From positions 1,984,001 to 2,048,000 of the forward strand of contig NC_049566.1 of the NCBI RefSeq assembly GCF_013368755.1: DNA of 64,000 nt, in the 5' to 3' direction. Of this stretch, positions 56,967 to 64,000 are shown one piece after another. Below the pieces are notes generated by a model. It searched no databases and was not told where the DNA came from. It was given only the letters and a program-made list of their open reading frames with translations. Each line of letters starts with the position of its first letter. Position 1 is the stretch's first letter. The translations under genes were made by a program, and so were the position numbers. The stretch comes from Talaromyces rugulosus. Lineage: Eukaryota; Ascomycota; Eurotiomycetes; Eurotiales; Trichocomaceae.

Positions 56967-58856
56967 CTATGTAAGATCATCCCAATTCAATGGCGGTAAA
57001 GTGTTGTCCACCCAGTTGCTGCCACCAGCAGAGCTATGCTTATTCCCTGCAGCCGACTCTGCAGAAGACGTAACCCCTGCTGAAGTATTGGTCTCATCCA
57101 TCGAAAAAACACCTCCACTGGACCCATTAGCATCGACGAGCATGCCCGACTGATTCTGTAGTCGCGGCGGAAGAAGCGAGCCTATGGATGCCAGCCCAAC
57201 TGGTTCAGACGCCGACTGTTGCTTTTTCTCTGCAGAGGAGCGAGAAGATCTTGTTGGTGTATCCTGCTGCTGCGGGGAAAGAGAAGGTTGCGCGCCATCG
57301 TTTACTATATTTGGCTGCTTTGACTCTGCAGACGCACGGTGTAATGAATTGCCACTGACACTGCCGCCTTCACGGTAGGCGCTTGGGAATTTCGTTCGGA
57401 ACCGGTCGCGTAGATCGGTCGCCTTTCGGTGGGAAAGGTTTAGATGTGTATCTTGTTGGATCAAAGTCCATTGGAAGCCATGTACTGCGTAGCCTTTGAG
57501 CAATGCCTCGTCCTCGGCAGGTGTGAACGGGCGACGCGAACGCCGATTAGACTTTTTGGTAAAGTACGGTGCAGGGATACCCATGGATGAAAGTGTTGAC
57601 TTGGATTTGTGCGATTGAGATGGCGTTGATTTTGAGACAGCAGACGGTTGTTTCGAACTTTTTGGTGGCGAAGATTCGCTGGTTTTGGACGAAGACGGTT
57701 CAACAGGGTCAACCGCGCCGCTGTCCTTGGGTCGGGGGTCAGGAAGAAGAATTTTCCCGCCAGCCCCAGATGTGATAGACTGGGCATTGATCAGAGCATT
57801 TGCCAGGGTATCTTGAATCTGCCTCGTAGCTTCATTAGGATCAGCTGCGCCGTAAGCCCACGGACAGCAAACACGGAACCGGTCCTTGAGATTGGAGGCA
57901 CTGCGTTTGTTGAAGTTGAGTTCCGGCTGTTGAAGAATGGCCGTCCAGTTGCCAATGCCGCATTTGACGACCCCTTTCAGCAGATCAGTCGTTTCTGCGT
58001 CCGTCCATTTGCGGATGTTTTTGCGCGAGCGGCCCCGGCTCTTGGGCGACAAGGGCTGGTCGGCTTTTTGATGCTCTTCAGCGAGAGATTCACCAGTGTC
58101 AACTTGGTTGCCGGCATCTGTAGGTTGACTGGCGCCTGACTCTTCATCGGCTTGCTGGTCTACATCAGTGGGATCAAGTATTTCTTCCAGTCGCAGTTCT
58201 CTCTTGTCCGGCTGTTTCTCGAGCTTTCTATTCGATAGCGCTAATTTCGACTCACTTTTACCGCTTGACAGTATAGGCCGCACGGAACCCGGTTCAATGG
58301 GCGGAAACAAGGCCGCGTTCGGGGGTGGTTCGTTAAGCCCATTCAGAATGGCATACGGACCAAAGGGTCGCGGTTTCTTGTCATTCTGGGCCTGTGGGAC
58401 CGGTAGCTGCAGGTGCTCGCTCGTGAAGTGGTCCCCAGAGACGTCGAGACGTCGACGCTTGGGTGATCCATTATTCTCAAACACATATGGCAGGTTCTCG
58501 ACTGCCTGAAGGTTGATAAATGCAGGAAGAATCGTTTTCGGAGGAAGTGACGGTGTACTCGAGTCGAGATTCAGCGAGGCCAGATCGGTATCTGTCGTGC
58601 GAGCGGCGCTCAAAAGCTCTTCCAGGGTTGGAAGCCTTTCCGGAAGACTGCTGGTTCCTCCGGCCAAGGTTCCTTTTGTTCTGGTCGGTGTTATCTCAGA
58701 TTGCTGTGGCACTGGCGAGTTCAAGATGCGAGTGACGGGCTGACGAAGCGGTGCAATGTGCAGACCCGGAAGCTTCGACGGCATGTCACGGATCTGAGGC
58801 GGATTGATCGATTCATCAGGAGGGGATGAGGACGAGCCACCGGCGGACCGGCGCAT
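56967..58856 (-). CDS. Tay1/Teb1-type double-Myb (telobox) telomere-binding protein
   Basis: A single exon of 629 residues. Two Myb/SANT domains are clear: residues about 281-330 (RKWTDAETTDLLKGVV..GNWTAIL) and about 442-490 (RPFTPAEDEALLKGY..FQWTLI). Each ends in a telobox-like third helix, SNLKDRFR at 321-328 and TDLRDRFR at 480-487, close to the VDLKDKWRN consensus. The flanks are Ser/Pro/Gln-rich and disordered, with an NLS-like SPKRRRLD at 131-138. Two teloboxes in one chain are typical of fission yeast Teb1 (Mug152) and Yarrowia Tay1, which bind double-stranded TTAGGG-like repeats and also act as transcription factors. A telomere or promoter role in the nucleus is inferred. Confidence 0.85.
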   Translation of the reverse strand: MRRSAGGSSSSPPDESINPPQIRDMPSKLPGLHIAPLRQPVTRILNSPVPQQSEITPTRTKGTLAGGTSSLPERLPTLEELLSAARTTDTDLASLNLDSSTPSLPPKTILPAFINLQAVENLPYVFENNGSPKRRRLDVSGDHFTSEHLQLPVPQAQNDKKPRPFGPYAILNGLNEPPPNAALFPPIEPGSVRPILSSGKSESKLALSNRKLEKQPDKRELRLEEILDPTDVDQQADEESGASQPTDAGNQVDTGESLAEEHQKADQPLSPKSRGRSRKNIRKWTDAETTDLLKGVVKCGIGNWTAILQQPELNFNKRSASNLKDRFRVCCPWAYGAADPNEATRQIQDTLANALINAQSITSGAGGKILLPDPRPKDSGAVDPVEPSSSKTSESSPPKSSKQPSAVSKSTPSQSHKSKSTLSSMGIPAPYFTKKSNRRSRRPFTPAEDEALLKGYAVHGFQWTLIQQDTHLNLSHRKATDLRDRFRTKFPSAYREGGSVSGNSLHRASAESKQPNIVNDGAQPSLSPQQQDTPTRSSRSSAEKKQQSASEPVGLASIGSLLPPRLQNQSGMLVDANGSSGGVFSMDETNTSAGVTSSAESAAGNKHSSAGGSNWVDNTLPPLNWDDLT

Positions 58857-59219
58857 GTTCGTTCGGGGCTAGGATTTGAGATCGCGGGGACCAGAGTCAC
58901 GGAATGGCAGAGCGGCCATCGGAAAGGTGCGCTGGGCGGAGGGTCCGTTGACAGAGCAGGATAAATGGCGAGATTCTTCCGGTCGTGGGCTGGGTAGAGA
59001 CAGACTGTGGTGGACGAGACGAGAGTGTTATTGAGGTTGGACGGAGAGAGCCTGAGAGGGAACAACCCGCACGGGCCGCCAAGTCTCCGTCCGCACTTGC
59101 TCGAATGAAGCTCACCACCACGACGGAACCTTGCATCTTGTACCTTTTCTGCCAGTTCGGTCCACTGCCTATTGTTTATATTGACGTTGCTGGGCTGCGA
59201 TTGACAGAATACCAAGAAA
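58857..59219. promoter_or_regulatory. Divergent promoter, Tay1-like / DUF7704
   Basis: The two start codons lie about 360 bp apart and face away from each other. G/C-rich near both genes; no clear element was recognised. Confidence 0.6.
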
Positions 59220-59779
59220 ATGCTGACGCTATTTCCGACATGGCCGTTCATCCTCTTCGGAGTCGTCGAGCCTCTCTCTATGTGAGTATCCCTTCAATGT
59301 TCCAACTTCCCCATTCAAACGTCAAAGCGTGAGTTTATCTTTACCAATAAAACAGGATCGCCGGCTTCCTCGCACCGCTGCTTGACACAGACAACTTCAT
59401 CGCCGGCCAAAGCTCGCTCGCCAACCCACCCCAACTGCCACACCACCCGAGCACTCTCGCGCTCAACTACCAGCTCGCCAACATCTACGGCCTAGTAGGC
59501 ATGCTAGCCTTTGGCGTGATCTACGGCACGTCGGAGCGCCATGTACTACGCAACGCGGTGATTGCGCTTGCCATTGCGGACGTTGGGCACGTGTATGCGA
59601 CGTTCGCGGCGATGGGGCTGGAGCCGTTCTTGGACGTGGCTTCGTGGACTGCGGTGTCATGGGGGAACATTGGGTTTACAGGGTTTTTGTTTGTGAATAG
59701 GGTGGCATATCTGCTGGGGGTGTTTGGGTCTGGGGCTGCTACGACGGGGGAGTCGGACAAGGGGAAGAAACGGACTTGA
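59220..59779 (+). CDS. DUF7704-type membrane protein (161 aa)
   Basis: Two exons, 59220..59281 and 59356..59779, give 161 residues. The start is MLTLFPTWPFILFGVVEPLS; the Met after the join comes from AT/G across the intron. Four hydrophobic segments are visible: the first exon, LANIYGLVGMLAFGVIY, AVIALAIADVGHVYATFAAMG and WGNIGFTGFLFVNRVAYLLG. The VEPLSMIAGFLAP motif, QLANIYGL and the FLFVNRVAYLLG end match small fungal four-helix proteins grouped as DUF7704. No function is known. A Lys-rich tail (ESDKGKKRT) points to the cytosol. Confidence 0.78.
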
Positions 59780-62413
59780 TCTTTCTACGAGATCTTCAAA
59801 GGTTGCGTATATACGTACTTGTATATGGACACAGGACCTACCTACCTCGGCATTTGTACATGTATATACTCCGTACCAACAACGGCTTTGCGGGGTTTTG
59901 TCCGAGATGTTGCGTAAAAGAACCATTTTTGAGTCACAATCGGCGAATCACCGCAGGCAAAGCAAAATAATACCCGAGGATCTTATTCTTTTCTTTTCTT
60001 TTCTTTATTGTATAACGAGCACTAGTTAGTTGGAAACCCTAAACTATGAAGTCACCAAAGTGATTTGCTTCCGGTTAAAAACGGCAAGCAAGGTCGGCGT
60101 TTAGTACTTGGCACTAGTATTACTATTTAGTCTTTACGTACTGTATTTTACTACTAGTACTAGAGACTACTACCTAATTGGTAACATTGTCCGTCGCAGA
60201 ATTAACTAGAATGCTGATCGTCCCACGTCCATGTCGTCGGTACCCCCTTAATCGTGGCAAAAGGATCCTGGATCCTGATTCATGGCATCATTCCGGCGAT
60301 CGGATCAGCCACCGGCACTATCACCATATCAAATACCACAGTAAAGTATTCAATAGCTAGTATACAAGATAACCCATATTCCATCCAGTGGGGCGATTCC
60401 GGGGTCGGTTTTGCATTTTTGTGAGGCGTCCAATCCGCAGCCACAGCCAATTGCCTGTCGCTAACAAGGCGCTCAGGGCCGACCTTGGATCCCGGGAACC
60501 GCATTGCCGGTAACATTATAGCTAGGGGTTGTCGGCTATGGCTGGGAAGGATTTCTGTGTAGTATGAGGATTGGAGATATCCTTTGCCCCGGTGGCAAAA
60601 CAAAAAACAAAAAAAGACAGTACAGTATTACGGGGTACTCCGTTCTTCGTACCGACTAAGCCTGTTCCTAGCCCACCAGACTGTCGGGTCTTGCTGGTCA
60701 CTGGTCAGTGGTCAGCTATGGAAATGCTATATACTACGTAGTATATGCTATATAGAGTGTCGGTTGCGAGCTGAAGCCTGATGACTCAGTAGTGATGAGC
60801 TCAACGTTTTCACATGCACTCAGACTCCACCGTTCTATGTGTGATTTTAATTAATACGAGTAGTAGTAGTATCGAGTTACCCACCCGCTGGTTTTACTAT
60901 GGTCGGGCTAGATAAACGTGCGATTAAGTGCATTATTACCATGCATTATTATTATAACTCTCTTATTAATATACGTACGTAATATCAATAACCATTACAA
61001 ATATGCAAGTCTGGAGTGCATAAACAAAAACAAATACAGTCTAAAGCAACCTAAAGACGGACCGTGCCTGAAGGTACCAGACAATGATGTACCCATAATA
61101 ATAATATCCACGGATTACGGAGTACACGGGCTGGAAAAATACCGTAACTTTTGAGGTGGTACGAAGTAGTACGTACTACGTAGTACAAAGTAGTATACTG
61201 TTACAGAGTCAGGAGTTTATACCACACCATCCACATGACTCGCACCTTGTAGCCAGATGAAATCATAATAAAAAATACTACAGAGTACCAGGTTCCAGAC
61301 TGGTAACATTCATTTAATACTGTACGCTGTACACACCCAGGGATTAAGCCAGCATTAAACCGGCATTAATCTAGGATTAATCTAGGGATCGGACGCATCA
61401 GATGGCAAACATGATTTCAGTTTGAAGGGAATGGCAAACACAGATCGGACATTTTGGGGAGCTACCAGCCAGTCAGCAGGTCCACAGGGCGTTTGACTAA
61501 TTCGGCACTTGTGAGGATAGTCAGACACTAGCCTAGACGCACAAAGAGCATATATTATTATTATCAGTCACATTCCAGTGGTTTAAACAGAATAGCGTGG
61601 GACTGGTGCAACACAGAGCCACAGCGCCAAAAACGATCCCGTCCCAGCAGGGAAAAACGTGGCTCAGTCGGTGTTATTAGCAGTACGACTATGAATATCG
61701 ATCGCTTATAGGCTCATAACATGTCCCTGCCTGATGGCCGCATGATATCACGTTCGGCGCCGGCTCACCGTCACTTGGTCGTGAGATGGGGCGGTCTGCA
61801 TGTGTTGACCGCCTCGCTTCTAGAAGATAATAATAATAATAATCGAGCACTGAATAAGACGGAGGATGCACAGAAAAGGGAACAAAAAGTAGTAAAATAC
61901 GCAATACGTAACTTACCCGTAAATACCGGACCCAGCGCGCCGGGACTGATCCATCACTGATCCTCCCACCCACTTTGGCACTCCTCACTTTTGGTCTCCC
62001 ACAGTTGCCAGCCTTTTGCCCGCTGCCTTGCTGGGCCCCTCCGGATCCAGGACTGATCGCTGTCCTGCTGGCCCACCAGATAAGAGAGTCCTTAGTCTGG
62101 AAGCCCCTCGCCAGGCACCGTTGACGACAATGCCCGTCATTCATGCCCGTGGACGCCGCTTCGTCTGCATAACAAACACTCTTACCGACTTTCGACAGGC
62201 TTTCTCTCTCTCTCTCTCTGGATCTCTCCTCTTCGTTGGCTAAATACAGCAGCAGTGATTGAATGCGCTTGTCTGACCATGCTCTAAGATTGGCTGGCCA
62301 ACTCGGTGGCAACCGCAATGGGCCTTGGTTTTGCCTGAACTCTCTCTGACTTGCTCCATCGCTAGCAATAATAATCCCACCGCTTCTGCCGTATTTGATT
62401 GCTCCGCCAGATA
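59780..62413. other. Long gene-poor interval
   Basis: About 2.6 kb without a supported gene. TACTCCGTA copies are at 59867-59875 and 61116-61124, and a one-mismatch copy is at 60636-60644. A perfect 14-bp palindrome GTACTACGTAGTAC is at 61173-61186. A CT microsatellite (62201-62219) lies in the probable 5' leader of the RasGEF gene. A long minus-strand open frame (62318 to 61689) was judged a shadow. Confidence 0.5.
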
Positions 62414-64000
62414 ATGACGGCTACTTTCACGTACGATTCGTTGGGCTCGGCCTACGATTACTGGGCAACACAGCAGACCGAAGGCGACACAATTCCTGCC
62501 TACTCATACTCCTTTGACTCTTCATCCTCTCTTCCCTCCGATTTCCTGGGCGATGCCATCACCACCACGACCATGACCACTTCCTCATCTACAACGAATA
62601 CGACCCCTGCTACGAGTGATGCGTCTGCCTCTTCCTCTTCGCAGGTAGCCTACGACGCTGCTGGTTCAGTCTCGTCGGCTGCCGAAGACGCCCAGATTAT
62701 ACAAACCACCCTAAACTACCAGCCTTTGTTCCGCGCCTCTCTCGAGATTCCTCGTTTCCACACCCCATACCGCTGGTGGGAAGACGAAGCCCGCACCGTG
62801 CTGTGGAGCTTCGACATCCGCCAGATCATGCTGGTTATCCGCTTTGGCCTATTCAACGACGGCAACCAGCCGCGGTCCGCCCTTCAGAAACGCGATGCTA
62901 CTTTTATCGAAAAGTTTATCGAGGGTCTTTTGCAGCCGTATGAGCTGCCCTACCTGCCCAGTCTCTCCCATGCCCAGCGAGTTGAAGAGATACTACGACG
63001 CTGCCAGGTGACAGAGTCAACCAATGTTTCATGGAGTTGGTTTCCAATGCGGGCTCGCCTCGTCACCAACCCAGCAACCGTTGCGCAAGAAATCGAGGCG
63101 GAAAGCCACCTGCAGTTTAGATCCGTGCCGTTTGAGACATGGGTCCGCTATTCCCTGGGATATGCTGCCCCAGAGGTGGACTGGTTCCTCCTGCAGCATA
63201 CTGTATTCTATATCGTTCTTTATGGTTACCTCCAAACATACCCGCAAGAGATTGCCAAATATCAACAAGTCGGAAAGGTATGACGTTTGAACCCCGTACA
63301 TTTTGATCCCCTGCTAACACCCTCTCAGTTGATGAGCACAAAAAGTCCTTTTGCCCGTCGTGCAATTGTAGAATGCCTGTCTCAGTTCCAATCCAATAGT
63401 GCCGGCAAAGCCCCTCGGGCTCACACACCTGGTTTTGAATTTATCGCGGGGCCGATCCAGGCCTTGTTCAAGGCATCTCGGCTAGGCCTTTACAACACGG
63501 TGAAACTGCTCTCAGTCGTGTCTACTCGCTTTCAGCAGACGTACATCCATGTGCCGTATATGGACTGGTACAAGAAGCTGGATACCCAAGTGCCGTTACT
63601 AGACAGCCTCCTTTCATCCCTCTCAGCTACTGATTTTGCTCGATCGTTGACCCGCTCGGACGAATCGAAATTTTCCCAGTTATCGCGAGAGAACCTCGTG
63701 GGCGAGCAGAACCCAACCGTCGAAGCATTACACGAGAGGTGGTCTACTTTAGCAATGAACGTTTACGAATGTTGCATCGCGTTACCCGAAATCGTGTCCT
63801 ACATTCAGCAGAGTGCAGAGGTATTTTCTTCTCTTTTCTTCCTTTCAAAGTGCCCACTCATTCCGCGCAACCCCACCGGCTACCGTAGCCGTTGTCGATA
63901 TGCGGCCAAGTTGTCAACGAGACTGACACCGGATTATAGATACTGCATTCCTTACACAATTACTATTCTGCCGTTGCACTGATCCGCGGCCTGCAGCTCG
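62414..64000 (+). CDS. RasGEF-domain protein, 5' part (3' end beyond window)
   Basis: Exons 62414..63277, 63329..63820 and 63940..>64000 are in phase and run off the right edge. After a Ser/Thr-rich N-terminus (about residues 1-95) the chain is helical. Near the edge it has the core of a Cdc25-type RasGEF: PLLDSLLSSLSATDFARSLT, SRENLVGEQNP, then STLAMNVYECCIA and, after the intron, ILHSLHNYYSAVALIRGLQL, the catalytic-hairpin neighbourhood (compare LNNYNALFAIxxGL). Such proteins load GTP on Ras-type GTPases at membranes. No SH3 or PH domain is seen in the part visible. An earlier ATG is unlikely because the upstream region is CT-rich leader. Confidence 0.72.

Noticed and set aside
61689..62318. 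209-codon minus-strand frame
   Set aside because: Overlaps the CT-rich leader of the RasGEF gene; a run of Arg/Glu comes from the microsatellite and no family is recognised.
1..64000. tRNA, rRNA, CRISPR arrays, intact transposons
   Set aside because: No B-box-like GGTTCGAATCC with a partner A-box, no regular spacer array and no transposase or reverse-transcriptase motif was seen in reading; a dedicated scan could still find a tRNA.

Overview
The window is nuclear DNA of a filamentous ascomycete, most likely Eurotiales (Aspergillus/Penicillium type). The evidence is short 45-100 nt GT-AG introns with CTAAC/CTAAT-like branch sites, fungal-specific families (Zn2Cys6 regulator, Sos7, Tay1/Teb1-type telobox protein, DUF3455), and typical secreted hydrolases. 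Exons below were placed by reading splice sites by eye and checking phase and family consensus. No tRNA, rRNA, CRISPR or intact transposon was seen.

Layout. 0-7 kb is a housekeeping block: the C-terminus of a Zn2Cys6 regulator entering from the left edge, kinetochore protein Sos7, divergent RPS9/RPL21, and a Rim2-type pyrimidine nucleotide carrier. 7-21 kb is gene-poor and carries secreted proteins (DUF3455 protein, GH16 glucanase, pepsin-type protease, GH43 glycosidase) plus two small spliced genes, of 73 and 102 codons. 21-27 kb is AT-rich and decayed, with an aminoglycoside-phosphotransferase-like remnant that has lost its catalytic loop and a protein-kinase pseudogene with stops and a frameshift. 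27-33 kb has a C2H2 protein of unknown role, a TMEM205-like membrane protein and an alpha/beta hydrolase.

33-39 kb is the most suggestive metabolic patch. It holds a flavin hydroxylase fused to an acetoacetate-decarboxylase-like domain, an extradiol (catechol-type) ring-cleavage dioxygenase, and a broken cytochrome P450 that ends before its haem-binding region. Together they look like the remains of an aromatic-catabolism cluster. Next come inverted telomere-like motifs (TTAGGG/CCCTAA, 39.75-39.96 kb) and a secreted alpha-amylase whose promoter has three identical 7-mers spaced exactly 11 bp apart.

43-50 kb and 55-64 kb are conserved core genes: a CFIm68-like RNA-binding protein, Sec61 gamma, a DCAF11-like WD40 protein, an aldo/keto reductase, sorting nexin Snx3 with a GC-AG intron, a two-Myb telomere-binding protein, a DUF7704 membrane protein and the 5' part of a RasGEF protein cut by the right edge. 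At 54.4 kb lies an abundant-looking secreted protein made of four ~60-residue repeats, without cysteine, and with one Kex2-type dibasic site exactly between repeats 2 and 3.
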